A stretch of DNA of 64,000 nt from positions 310,001-374,000 of the forward strand of contig NZ_CANLBS010000002.1 in the NCBI RefSeq assembly GCF_947488945.1, in the 5' to 3' direction. The stretch is from an uncultured Streptomyces sp. Lineage in GTDB: Bacteria; Actinomycetota; Actinomycetes; Streptomycetales; Streptomycetaceae. Positions 26,544 to 34,556 of this stretch are shown here, piece after piece. Position numbers and translations under genes: made by a program. Within the stretch, counting starts at the first letter, position 1, and every line of letters begins with the position of its first letter. The notes under the pieces were generated by a model, which did no database searches, was not told where the DNA came from, and saw only the letters and a list, made by a program, of their open reading frames with translations.

Positions 26544-26569
26544 CTGCTTCATGGGTGGACGAGTCAAGA

Positions 26570-29500
26570 ATGCGAGCACCGGTGCAGAAGAAGCGGCCGC
26601 GGAGCAAGGGCAGCGCGCACGAGAATTCCGGGGCGGTGCCTGAGGCGCAGGGTGCCGACAGGCGGACCGTACGGGTACGCAGCCGGCTCGTCGCCGGCGT
26701 CGCCGTCGTCGGGATCACGGTCCTCGCGGCGGGCGCGCCCGCGGTGCTGAGCGCCTCCTCCGACCTGAACGAGACACAGAACCTCGTCACCCTCGCCGAA
26801 CTCAACCAGCAGGCCGTCACCCTGGCCCACTCGCTGGCCGACGAGCGTGACGGCATCACCGCGTACATCGCGGCCGGCCGGGAGAGCGACGAGGGCAAGC
26901 CGGGCGCCGACAGCGCCAGCGCGCGGGTGGACCAGCAGATCGACGAGATCCGCGAGGCGGCCCCCGCCGGTCTGCGCCGTGACCTCTCCACCGTCCCCTC
27001 GCTGCGCCGCGACGCGATCGGCGGCAAGGGCTCCGCCCTCGACGCGCACCAGGCGTACTCCGAGGTCATCGCCAAGCTCCACGACCTGGCCGACGAGCTC
27101 GCCGACAAGACCCCGCCGAGGGCCGCCGACGCCACCCGCGCCCCGCTCGCGCTGAGCAGTGCCGTGGAGCAGGCCGCCGCCACCCGCGGGCTGCTGCTCG
27201 CGGCGCTCGCGGTGCCGCGCGGCACCACCACGGAGACGACCGACCCGTTCACCGGTCTGCCGGTGACGACGCAGGGCGAGAGCTCGGCCGAGGACGAGCG
27301 TGCCCGCGACGACCTCACCGCGGCCGCCCAGCAGGCCCGGGTGCGCGAACTCGCCGCCCTGGCCGAGTTCGACCAGGCGGCCGGCTCCGACGCCCGCGAC
27401 CGGCTCTCCTCCACGGTGACCGGCCCCGAGGTCAACAACGCCGAGAAGTACCTCGCCACCCTCGCGGACTCCCCGGAACTCAGCTCGTCCGAGCAGAAGG
27501 CCGACCCGGACAAGGTCTCCGCCGCGCTCTCCGCGCGGATCGACCGGATGCGGGGCGTCGAGTCCGCTCTCGGCACCGCCCAGGTGAGCCGTCTCGAAGG
27601 GCTGCGCGACGACGACGTCACCTCCCTCGAACTCTCCGTCGCCCTCCTCGGCGGCTGCTTCCTCATCGCGGTCGGCGTCTCCACCGCCGTCGCCCGCACG
27701 CTGACCCAGCCGCTGGCCGTACTGCGGATCGGCGCGGCCCGGCTCGCCAAGGAGCCCGACACCTCCGAGCCGGTCAAGTACCGCGGCCGCAACGACGAGT
27801 TCGCCCAGGTCGTCCGCTCCATCAACGCCCTGCACGGCTCGCTGAAAGCCCTGCACCACGAGTTCGCCGCCCAGTATTCCGGCCTCGCCACCGAGCGGGC
27901 CGAACTCATCAACGGCCGCGAGACGCTCACCCTCCAGCGCGCCGAACTCCAGGTGCAGGTCGCCGATCTCGGCGCCCAGCTGGAACGCCTGCGCAACACC
28001 GTGCACCACACCTTCGTCAACCTCTCGCTGCGCAATCTCGGCCTGGTCGAGCGCCAGCTCGGCGTCATCGAGAACCTGGAGGAGCGCGAACAGGACCCGG
28101 AGCGGCTCAGCACCCTCTTCAAGCTCGACCACATGGCGACCGTCATGCGCCGCCACAGCGAGAACATGCTGGTCCTCGCCGGCACCGACCGCGGCACCGC
28201 GCACGCCGGACCGGTCCCGCTGGTCGACGTGCTGCGCGCCGCGGTCAGCGAGATCGAGCGGTACGAACGCGTCACCATCCAGTCGCTCCCGCCGCACGCG
28301 CAGATCGCCGGCTTCGCCGCCGACGACCTCAGCCACCTGGTCGCCGAACTCCTGGAGAACGCCACCTCCTTCTCGCCGCCGGACTCGCACGTCGAGCTGT
28401 CCGGCTGGCTGCTGGAGACCGGAGAGGTGATGCTCTCCGTGCAGGATGAAGGCATCGGCATGTCGTCCGTGCGCATGGGCGAACTCAATGCCAGGCTGGC
28501 GGACCCGGCCTCGTTCGAGTCCGGTGAACAGAGCGCCGACGGCGCGGGGCTGGGACTCCAGGTCATCTCGCTGCTCGCCGCCAGGCACGGCGCACGCGTA
28601 CAGCTGCGCGACCAGACGGGGGGCGGGGTGACGGCGGTCGTCGTCCTGCCCAAGGCGCTGCTCCCGTTGGCTCCCCCCGCGTCCTCGCCGCCGCCGGTGC
28701 GGATGGCGGGCGACGCCCCGTCGCTGAACCTCCCCGGCTCGGTCGCCGAGGCCAACTCCAACGCGCTGCCGGCCCGCAAGCCGCTGCCGCTGCCGGAGCC
28801 CGAGGCCGACCCGCTGATCGCCGCCGCCGAGCAGACCATCCTGGACGCCGGCGAGGACGCCTTCCCCGCGGAGGCCGCCCGGCCCGCCGCCGCGGAGCCC
28901 ACCGCGCCCGAGCCCACCGCGCCCGAGCCCGCCCGGCCCCCGGCGGCCCGGCAGGCGCCGCCGGAGACCCCGGCGGAGACCACCATGCGGTTCCGCCTGC
29001 CGCTGACCGAGGAGCCGCCCGCCTCGGCCGGGGACCAGCACCTCGCCGACGCGTTCGCCGCCGACCCGCTCGACACCGCGATCCCGCTGCCCGAGACCCC
29101 CGCGGCCCCGGAGCCCCCGTACGCGGCCGAGCCGCCCGCCGCCGACCCGTACGCCATCGGGCCGGACCGGCACGAGCGCCCGGCGGAACCGGCGCCCGCC
29201 GCCCGCGAGGCGTACGACCCGCACACCGCGCCCAGCCCGTACGGCACCCCGGACGACTACGCGGCCCGCCCGGCCGCCCCGGCCGCGCCCGCCGAACAGC
29301 GTCCCCGCCCGGCCGAGTCCGGGCCCGCCGCGGCGTCCGCGTCCGTCCCGGAGCCGCGCCGGTCCGAGCCGCGCATCACCGGGAAGGGGCTGCCCAAGCG
29401 CACCCCGAAGATCGTCAAGCCGGCCGAGGCCCCCACCGGGGAGCGCAAGAGCTCCGTCGACAAGGAGGCGCTGCGGCGCCGGCTCGGCGGGTTCCACCAG

Positions 29501-29656
29501 GGGGCCAAGGACGGCCGGCGCGACGTCGAGGCGGAGATCTCCCAGAGCGCCGCACCGGCCACCCGTACCGCACCGACCCACCGCACCGCGCCGGCCGACC
29601 GCACGGACGGTTCCACCGATGACACGGGGGACACAGTCGAGGAGGCACGCAGTTGA
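26570..29656 (+). CDS. cvnA: Conservon sensor kinase-like protein CvnA
   Basis: 1028 residues from ATG 26570 (GGACGAG six bases upstream); GTG 26555 is an alternative. An N-terminal membrane helix (RLVAGVAVVGITVLAAGAPA) is followed by a nitrate-sensor-like helical extracellular domain (about 60-360), a second helix (LSVALLGGCFLIAVGVSTAV), a HAMP-like segment, a kinase core with an atypical H region (MRRHSENMLVLAG), N box ELLENATSFSP, DEGIGM and GAGLGL. The last 330 residues are Pro/Ala-rich and disordered. In conservons CvnA controls the G-protein-like partners, much like a receptor. It is the first gene of cvnABCD, with the next start overlapping its stop. Confidence 0.92.
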   Translation: MRAPVQKKRPRSKGSAHENSGAVPEAQGADRRTVRVRSRLVAGVAVVGITVLAAGAPAVLSASSDLNETQNLVTLAELNQQAVTLAHSLADERDGITAYIAAGRESDEGKPGADSASARVDQQIDEIREAAPAGLRRDLSTVPSLRRDAIGGKGSALDAHQAYSEVIAKLHDLADELADKTPPRAADATRAPLALSSAVEQAAATRGLLLAALAVPRGTTTETTDPFTGLPVTTQGESSAEDERARDDLTAAAQQARVRELAALAEFDQAAGSDARDRLSSTVTGPEVNNAEKYLATLADSPELSSSEQKADPDKVSAALSARIDRMRGVESALGTAQVSRLEGLRDDDVTSLELSVALLGGCFLIAVGVSTAVARTLTQPLAVLRIGAARLAKEPDTSEPVKYRGRNDEFAQVVRSINALHGSLKALHHEFAAQYSGLATERAELINGRETLTLQRAELQVQVADLGAQLERLRNTVHHTFVNLSLRNLGLVERQLGVIENLEEREQDPERLSTLFKLDHMATVMRRHSENMLVLAGTDRGTAHAGPVPLVDVLRAAVSEIERYERVTIQSLPPHAQIAGFAADDLSHLVAELLENATSFSPPDSHVELSGWLLETGEVMLSVQDEGIGMSSVRMGELNARLADPASFESGEQSADGAGLGLQVISLLAARHGARVQLRDQTGGGVTAVVVLPKALLPLAPPASSPPPVRMAGDAPSLNLPGSVAEANSNALPARKPLPLPEPEADPLIAAAEQTILDAGEDAFPAEAARPAAAEPTAPEPTAPEPARPPAARQAPPETPAETTMRFRLPLTEEPPASAGDQHLADAFAADPLDTAIPLPETPAAPEPPYAAEPPAADPYAIGPDRHERPAEPAPAAREAYDPHTAPSPYGTPDDYAARPAAPAAPAEQRPRPAESGPAAASASVPEPRRSEPRITGKGLPKRTPKIVKPAEAPTGERKSSVDKEALRRRLGGFHQGAKDGRRDVEAEISQSAAPATRTAPTHRTAPADRTDGSTDDTGDTVEEARS

Positions 29657-30135
29657 CCGCGCCCAGTACGTTCGGGCTGAGTAACGAGGCCCGGAACCTT
29701 CACTGGTTGCTGAGCAATCTGGTGGAGGAGGTGCCAGGGGTCCACTCGGTCACCGTCGTCTCGTCCGACGGGCTGATGCTGCTCTCCTCCGACCCCGGGC
29801 ACCGTGCGGCGGCCCACCAGGGCGGCCGACCCGAGGGGCCCAAGGGCTCCAGCGCCGACCTCGCCACCATCGTGTCCGGCATCGGCTCCCTCACCGTGGG
29901 GGCCGCGAAACTCATGGACGGCGGCGGCGTCAAACAGACGATGGTCGCCATGGACGAGGGGAGCGTGTTCGTGATGTCCATCAGCGACGGTTCGCTGCTC
30001 GGCGTGCACGCCACCCCCGACTGCGACATGAGCGTCATCGCCTACCACATGGCGCTCTTCGTCGGCCGCGCCGGACACGTACTCACCCCCGAACTCCGCA
30101 GTGAACTGCGCAAATCGATGGAGAGCGCCCAGTGA
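29653..30135 (+). CDS. cvnB: Conservon roadblock/LC7 protein CvnB
   Basis: 160 residues from TTG 29653, overlapping the cvnA stop (TTGA). It is a roadblock/LC7 fold, with NLHWLLSNLVEEVPGVHSV, VVSSDGLMLLSS and the closing SVIAYHMALFVGRAGHVLTP. In other systems roadblock proteins regulate small GTPases such as MglA; here the partner is CvnD. Length is standard. Translationally coupled on both sides. Confidence 0.93.
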   Translation: MTAPSTFGLSNEARNLHWLLSNLVEEVPGVHSVTVVSSDGLMLLSSDPGHRAAAHQGGRPEGPKGSSADLATIVSGIGSLTVGAAKLMDGGGVKQTMVAMDEGSVFVMSISDGSLLGVHATPDCDMSVIAYHMALFVGRAGHVLTPELRSELRKSMESAQ

Positions 30136-30545
30136 CGCCCCCTGCCGCAGAACCCCGCAGGCTGCCCGTACGCGGGTCCGAGAAACGGCCCGCCCGGGTC
30201 CGCCCCTACTCCCTCACCGGCGGTCGCACGCGCTTCGGCCACGTGCTCCTCGTCGAGACGTTCGTCGCGGCGCTGGAAGCCCCCGACGAGCGCAAGGAGC
30301 TGACCAACGGCAACCTCGCCTCGCGGGTCATGCCGGAACTCCAGGCCATCGTCGAACTCTGCCGCCGCATGCGTACGGTCGCCGAGATCTCCGCCCTGCT
30401 GAAGATGCCGCTCGGCGTCGTGCGGGTGCTGCTCAGCGACTTGGCCGACCAGGGAAAGATCCGCGTGTACGGAACCGGCCACGGCGCCGGACAGCCCGAC
30501 CGCGCACTGCTCGAAAGGGTGCTCAATGGACTCCGTCGTCTCTGA
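30132..30545 (+). CDS. cvnC: Conservon DUF742 protein CvnC
   Basis: 137 residues from GTG 30132, overlapping the cvnB stop. The DUF742 domain has VRPYSLTGGRTR and a winged-helix-like end (LCRRMRTVAEISALLKMPLGVVRVLLSDLADQGKI). It is thought to bind the CvnA-CvnB-CvnD complex; DNA binding is possible from the fold but unproven. Its 3' end overlaps the cvnD start by 20 bp, which suggests tight coupling. Confidence 0.92.
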   Translation: MTPPAAEPRRLPVRGSEKRPARVRPYSLTGGRTRFGHVLLVETFVAALEAPDERKELTNGNLASRVMPELQAIVELCRRMRTVAEISALLKMPLGVVRVLLSDLADQGKIRVYGTGHGAGQPDRALLERVLNGLRRL

Positions 30546-31176
30546 GGCGGGGCTGTTCGCACCCCGTCAGCCGAAGGCCAAGGACCCGGCCGACGAGTCG
30601 ATCCAGGCCTGGCAGCTGGACCACACCCGGGCCCCCGTGGCGACGAAGATCGTCGTCGCGGGCGGCTTCGGCGTGGGCAAGACCACCTTCGTGGGCTCGG
30701 TCTCCGAGATAACCCCGCTCAAGACCGAAGCGATGATGACGCAGGCGAGCGAGGAGACCGACGACCTCACCGCGACGCCCGACAAGACCACCACCACCGT
30801 GGCGATGGACTTCGGCCGCATCACCCTCGACGACGACCTCGTGCTGTACGTCTTCGGCACGCCCGGTCAGCCGCGGTTCTGGTTCATGTGGGACGACCTG
30901 GTGCGCGGCGCGATCGGCGCGATCGTGCTCGCGGACACCCGCCGGCTCGAAGACTGCTTCCCCGCGCTCGACTACTTCGAGAGCTGCGGACTCCCGTACA
31001 TCGTGGCCGTCAACCACTTCGAGGGCTCGCCCGCGTACGAGGCGGAAGACGTCCGGGAGGCCCTGACTGTTCCTCCGCACGTACCGGTTGTGATCATGGA
31101 CGCGCGCAACAGGATCTCGGTCGTCGAATCACTGCTGGCCCTGGTGGGCCACGCGCTGGACGCGACCCCGGCCTGA
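30526..31176 (+). CDS. cvnD: Conservon GTP/ATP-binding protein CvnD
   Basis: 216 residues from ATG 30526. Small GTPase-like: P loop GGFGVGKTT, switch Thr in TTTTVAMDFG, G3-like GTPGQPRFW (Asp replaced, GTPGQ as usual in CvnD), and the G4-like VAVNHF. It hydrolyses GTP and is the output or switch protein of the conservon. Coupled to cvnC by a 20-bp overlap; followed after 43 bp by a flavin monooxygenase gene. Confidence 0.94.
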   Translation: MDSVVSEAGLFAPRQPKAKDPADESIQAWQLDHTRAPVATKIVVAGGFGVGKTTFVGSVSEITPLKTEAMMTQASEETDDLTATPDKTTTTVAMDFGRITLDDDLVLYVFGTPGQPRFWFMWDDLVRGAIGAIVLADTRRLEDCFPALDYFESCGLPYIVAVNHFEGSPAYEAEDVREALTVPPHVPVVIMDARNRISVVESLLALVGHALDATPA

Positions 31177-31219
31177 CGCGCCCCACGACTCGTACGACCG
31201 ATCAACGGAGAAGACCGCC

Positions 31220-32455
31220 ATGCGGAAGATACTCATCGTCGGAGCCGGCCAGTCCGGTCTCCAGCTCGCCCTCAGCCTGCAGACACGCGGCTACGAGGTC
31301 ACCCTCATGTCCAACCGCACCGCGGACGAGATCCGCACCGGCCGGGTCATGTCGACGCAGTGCATGTTCCACACCGCGCTCCAGCACGAGCGTGACTACC
31401 AGCTCAACTTCTGGGAGTCGCAGGCCCCGAAGATCGAGGGCCTCGGCGTCTCCGTCGCCGCCCCCGACTCCTCGCGCGCGATCGACTGGGTCGGCAAGCT
31501 CGACGGCTACGCCCAGTCCGTCGACCAGCGCGTGAAGATGGCCGGCTGGATGGAGACCTTCGCCCAGCGCGGCGGCCAGCTCGTCATCCACGGCGCGGCC
31601 GTGTCCGACCTGGACTACTTCTCCCGCACCTACGACCTGGTCATGGTCTCGGCGGGCAAGGGCGAACTGGTCTCCATGTTCGGCCGCGACGCCTCGCGTT
31701 CGCCGTTCGACACCCCGCAGCGCGCGCTCGCCGTCGCCTACGTGCACGGCATGGGCCCCCGCCCGGAGCACCCGGAGTTCGACGCGGTCCGCTGCAACCT
31801 GGTGCCCGGCGTCGGCGAGCTCTTCGTGATGCCCACGCTGACCATCTCCGGCCGCGCCGACATCCTGTTCTGGGAGGGCGTCCCGGGCGGACCGCTCGAC
31901 GCCTTCCAGGGCATCAAGGACCCCTCCGAGCACCTCGCCAAGACGCTGGAGCTCATGGAGAAGTTCACGCCGTGGGAGTACGCGCGCGCCACCAAGGTCG
32001 AGCTGACGGACGCCAACGGCACCCTCTCGGGCCGCTACGCCCCGACGGTCCGCAACCCGGTCGGCCGGCTGCCCGGCGGCGGCCTGGTGCTCGGTGTCGC
32101 GGACGTCGTCGTGGCCAACGACCCGATCACCGGCCAGGGTTCGAACTCGGCGTCCAAGTGTGCCGCCGCCTACGTGGACTCGATCGTCGAGCGTGGCGAC
32201 CAGCCGTTCGACGAGCAGTGGATGCAGGCCACCTTCGACCGCTACTGGGACACCGCCCAGCACGTCACCAAGTGGACCAACGCGATGCTCGGCGTCCCGC
32301 CGGAGCACGTGCTGAACCTGATCGGCGCCGCCGGCCAGATGCAGCCCGTCGCCGACCGCTTCGCCAACGGCTTCAACGACCCGGCGGACTTCGACAACTT
32401 CTTCTTCGAGCCGGAGAAGACCAACGCCTACCTGGCGTCGGTCGCCGGAGCCTGA
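31220..32455 (+). CDS. Styrene/indole monooxygenase-like flavoprotein
   Basis: 411 residues from ATG 31220 with GGAGAAG upstream. The FAD-binding start ILIVGAGQSGLQLALSL is followed by StyA-like segments (STQCMFHTALQHERDYQLNFW, GVSVAAPDSSRAIDW, VMVSAGKGELVSMFGRD) and SNSASKCAAAYVDSI in the C-terminal half. StyA enzymes epoxidise styrenes or oxidise indole with FAD and need a partner flavin reductase, which is not seen here. It follows cvnD by 43 bp without a terminator, so it may be the effector gene of the conservon; many conservons carry a P450 at this position instead. A very strong terminator follows. Confidence 0.9.
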   Translation: MRKILIVGAGQSGLQLALSLQTRGYEVTLMSNRTADEIRTGRVMSTQCMFHTALQHERDYQLNFWESQAPKIEGLGVSVAAPDSSRAIDWVGKLDGYAQSVDQRVKMAGWMETFAQRGGQLVIHGAAVSDLDYFSRTYDLVMVSAGKGELVSMFGRDASRSPFDTPQRALAVAYVHGMGPRPEHPEFDAVRCNLVPGVGELFVMPTLTISGRADILFWEGVPGGPLDAFQGIKDPSEHLAKTLELMEKFTPWEYARATKVELTDANGTLSGRYAPTVRNPVGRLPGGGLVLGVADVVVANDPITGQGSNSASKCAAAYVDSIVERGDQPFDEQWMQATFDRYWDTAQHVTKWTNAMLGVPPEHVLNLIGAAGQMQPVADRFANGFNDPADFDNFFFEPEKTNAYLASVAGA

Positions 32456-32471
32456 CCGCTGCACCCGGCAC

Positions 32472-32520
32472 ACCGGCCGGGGCACCGGGCCACCCCCGTG
32501 GGCCCGGTGCCCCGGCCGGT
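32472..32520 (+). terminator. Perfect 20-bp hairpin after the conservon operon
   Basis: The arm at 32472-32491 (ACCGGCCGGGGCACCGGGCC) is perfectly complementary to 32501-32520, with a nine-base loop. It starts 17 bp after the monooxygenase stop. Confidence 0.9.
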
Positions 32521-32590
32521 CCGCGTCGTGGGTTCGCGGCACGGGCACCGCCGGGCGTCCGCGGCGGCGGCCGTGACCGGAGCGTGGCGG

Positions 32591-32911
32591 TCAGCCGGTC
32601 AGGGAGACCACCGAGACGAGCAGCAGGAGGAGCCCTCCCGCCGCGATGACGCCGCCGAAGAGCCGGAAGAACCACGGTCCGACGCCGTCGGCGCCCACGA
32701 GGCCCAGATTGCCGGACTGCTGCGCCTTCAGTTCGAGCACCGCCCGGCGGCGGGCCAGGGTGGAGGCCACGGCGCCCCGTACGTCGAAGGCCCAGCGCCC
32801 TCCGTACACGAGGGCGCCGACCCCCAGCAGGGCGAGGAAGACGAACAGAGAGGTCGGAGGCTGATAACCCGGGTCCGACGCGGAGATGATCATGGACATG
32901 AGGCGCATCAT
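32591..32911 (-). CDS. Small two-helix membrane protein
   Basis: About 106 residues. Hydrophobic helices are TSLFVFLALLGVGALVYGG and VIAAGGLLLLLVSVVSLTG; the loop between them is charged (VRGAVASTLARRRAVLELKA). Several ATG codons are packed near the start, none with a good Shine-Dalgarno, so the N-terminus may be a few residues longer (to 32935). Unknown function, unknown family. It converges on the conservon operon. Confidence 0.6.
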   Translation of the reverse strand: MMRLMSMIISASDPGYQPPTSLFVFLALLGVGALVYGGRWAFDVRGAVASTLARRRAVLELKAQQSGNLGLVGADGVGPWFFRLFGGVIAAGGLLLLLVSVVSLTG

Positions 32912-32974
32912 GACACGCAGGGCCGGGCGTGTCACCGCCCGCAGCCGGGGCCCCGCCCGCCGCGGCGCCGCGGG

Positions 32975-34372
32975 TCACTCCTCCGGGGCGTCGTGGGCCG
33001 CGTATTCGGTGTCCGAGCCGTCGGACGCGCCCTTGGGGAGCGGGGGCGGGGTGTAGGCGGGCAGCGGCTCGCTCTCCGGGTCCGGGCGGACCGCGCCGAG
33101 CAGCGGGTTGGAGGCGACCGGGGACACCTTCACCCGGGCGCCGGGCCGCGGGGCCTGCACCACCAGGCCGTCGCCGAGGTACAGCGCGACATGGGTCGCC
33201 CCGGGGAAGTAGACCACCAGGTCGCCGGGGCGCAGAGCCGAGACCGGCACCCTGCGCAGCTGCGCCCACTGCTCCTGCGAGGTGCGCGGCACGTCGAGTC
33301 CGGCGTGCGACCAGGCCTGTGAGGTGAGCCCCGAGCAGTCGAAGGAGTCGGGCCCCTCCGCGCCCCAGACGTACGGCTTGCCGATCTGCTCGACCGCGTA
33401 CCGCACTGCCTCGCCGCCACGGCGGGACGGCGTCCGGGGCGAGCTGAGCGCGCCGGAGGCCACGAGTTCGCCCTGCGCCTCCTCGACGTTGCGCCGTTCC
33501 AGCGCCGACACCTCGGCCAGTTGGCCCGAGCTGAGCGAGGCGAGCCGCGCCTCGACCTGCCGCAGCCGGGCATCGGCGGCGTCGCGCTCCTTCTTGCGGC
33601 GGGCGGTCAGCGCCCGCTGCTCGTCGAGCGCCGCGCGGGCGGCCTTCGCCAGCCGGTCGGCGCGCTCCTGCGCCCCGGTGAGCCGTTCGACGGCCGCCGC
33701 CCGCCCGGCCGCCGCGCGCTCGATGAAGTGGCCCTGGTCCAGGGCGCGGGACGGATCGTCGCTGAGCAGCAGCCGCAGATACGCGGAGAGGTCGGAGCGC
33801 TCCTGGTACTGCCGACGGGCCAGCCGCCCGGCGTCGGTCCGGCCCGCGTCGAGCGCGCGCCGGGCCCGGGTCAGCTCGTCGGACACCTTCTTCGCCTCCG
33901 CGGTCCGCTTCTTCAGCTTCTCGGCGGTGCCGTTGTACTGCTCGGCCGCCTCCTCGGCCCGCCGGTAGAGCGTCTGCAGCTCCGTCAGCAGCGCCGAGAC
34001 GCTCGGCGCCCCGCCCGTCGTGGCGCCCGTGCCGTCCGCGAAGGCCTCGGAGGCGTCCACCGTGCCGGTCTCGCCGACGTCCTCTTCGCCGTCCGTGCCG
34101 TCCGTGCCGTCCGTGCCGTCCGTGCCGTCTGCGGGTTCCTGTTCGGTGTCATCGTCCCCGTCCGCCCCGGTCTCCGTGGCGTCGTCGGCCTGGTCCCCGT
34201 CGTAGCCGGGCAGGGTTCCGGCCGATGCGGACGGGGCGGGGACGGCGTCCGCCGTGACGGGCCCGGGATCGGTGGGCGAGGGCTCGGCGGGTACGGCGGT
34301 GGCGGGCGCGGCCACGACGACCGCGGCCAGCGCCGCCGTCGTACAGATCGCGCGCAGGGCTCTGCCTGACAC
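32975..34372 (-). CDS. Secreted NlpC/P60 peptidoglycan endopeptidase
   Basis: 465 residues from GTG 34372 (GGAGG seven bases upstream). A signal peptide (AICTTAALAAVVVAAPATA) precedes a disordered acidic region with a DGT tandem repeat, a long coiled coil (about 120-300) and an NlpC/P60 domain: catalytic Cys in DSFDCSGLTSQAW and His in GATHVALYLGDG, with the third polar residue in LVVQAPRPGARVKVS. The coiled coil is typical of RipA-like regulators of activity. It cleaves peptide cross-links of peptidoglycan, supporting growth or sporulation. Confidence 0.93.
   Translation of the reverse strand: MSGRALRAICTTAALAAVVVAAPATAVPAEPSPTDPGPVTADAVPAPSASAGTLPGYDGDQADDATETGADGDDDTEQEPADGTDGTDGTDGTDGEEDVGETGTVDASEAFADGTGATTGGAPSVSALLTELQTLYRRAEEAAEQYNGTAEKLKKRTAEAKKVSDELTRARRALDAGRTDAGRLARRQYQERSDLSAYLRLLLSDDPSRALDQGHFIERAAAGRAAAVERLTGAQERADRLAKAARAALDEQRALTARRKKERDAADARLRQVEARLASLSSGQLAEVSALERRNVEEAQGELVASGALSSPRTPSRRGGEAVRYAVEQIGKPYVWGAEGPDSFDCSGLTSQAWSHAGLDVPRTSQEQWAQLRRVPVSALRPGDLVVYFPGATHVALYLGDGLVVQAPRPGARVKVSPVASNPLLGAVRPDPESEPLPAYTPPPLPKGASDGSDTEYAAHDAPEE
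34091..34126. repeat. 9-bp tandem repeat inside the NlpC/P60 gene
   Basis: GTCCGTGCC is repeated four times head to tail (34091-34126) with a partial fifth. On the coding strand it encodes repeated Asp-Gly-Thr in the acidic linker after the signal peptide. Confidence 0.85.
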
Positions 34373-34440
34373 GTCAACACCTCCGGTGACGGGGCGGGGG
34401 CAGCCCGGGACCGGGGGACTGATCGTCGGACTACCCCACG

Positions 34441-34469
34441 AGTGAACGGATCCTCTTCATCCGGTCACT
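34441..34469 (-). promoter_or_regulatory. Hairpin in the 5' region of the NlpC/P60 gene
   Basis: AGTGAACGGAT (34441-34451) and ATCCGGTCACT (34459-34469) pair with one mismatch. It lies about 70 bp upstream of the NlpC/P60 start; whether it is a leader element or a second terminator of the gene behind is open. Confidence 0.4.
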
Positions 34470-34500
34470 CCGCCCCCGCCCGCGCAAGCACCTCACGGGT

Positions 34501-34548
34501 GTGGCGCGGCCCTGTCCTCCGTACGGCCCGTACGGCGGGGCGCGCCAC
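34501..34548 (-). terminator. Hairpin after the pseudokinase-PQQ gene
   Basis: GTGGCGCG (34501-34508) pairs with CGCGCCAC (34541-34548), with CCGTACGG repeated inside. It lies just after the stop of the 34557 gene. Confidence 0.6.
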
Positions 34549-34556
34549 CCGCGCGG

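Larger units (their letters stand above)
26234..26569. other. 336-bp divergent intergenic region upstream of the conservon
   Basis: No convincing gene. It contains two perfect palindromes listed separately, a small hairpin AGTTG-TTCGG-CAACT (26404-26418) and several weak -10-like runs (for example CATAAC near 26476). Short reading frames in it lack ribosome sites. Confidence 0.5.

Noticed and set aside
26473..29581. Long minus-strand frames opposite cvnA
   Set aside because: They are antisense shadows; the plus strand encodes a full conserved sensor kinase in an overlapping operon.
34091..34126. CRISPR-like repetition
   Set aside because: It is a 9-bp in-frame tandem repeat without spacers inside a coding region.
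34373..34556. c-di-AMP (ydaO) riboswitch upstream of the NlpC/P60 gene
   Set aside because: This is a common position for it, but the conserved aptamer segments are not present, only simple hairpins.
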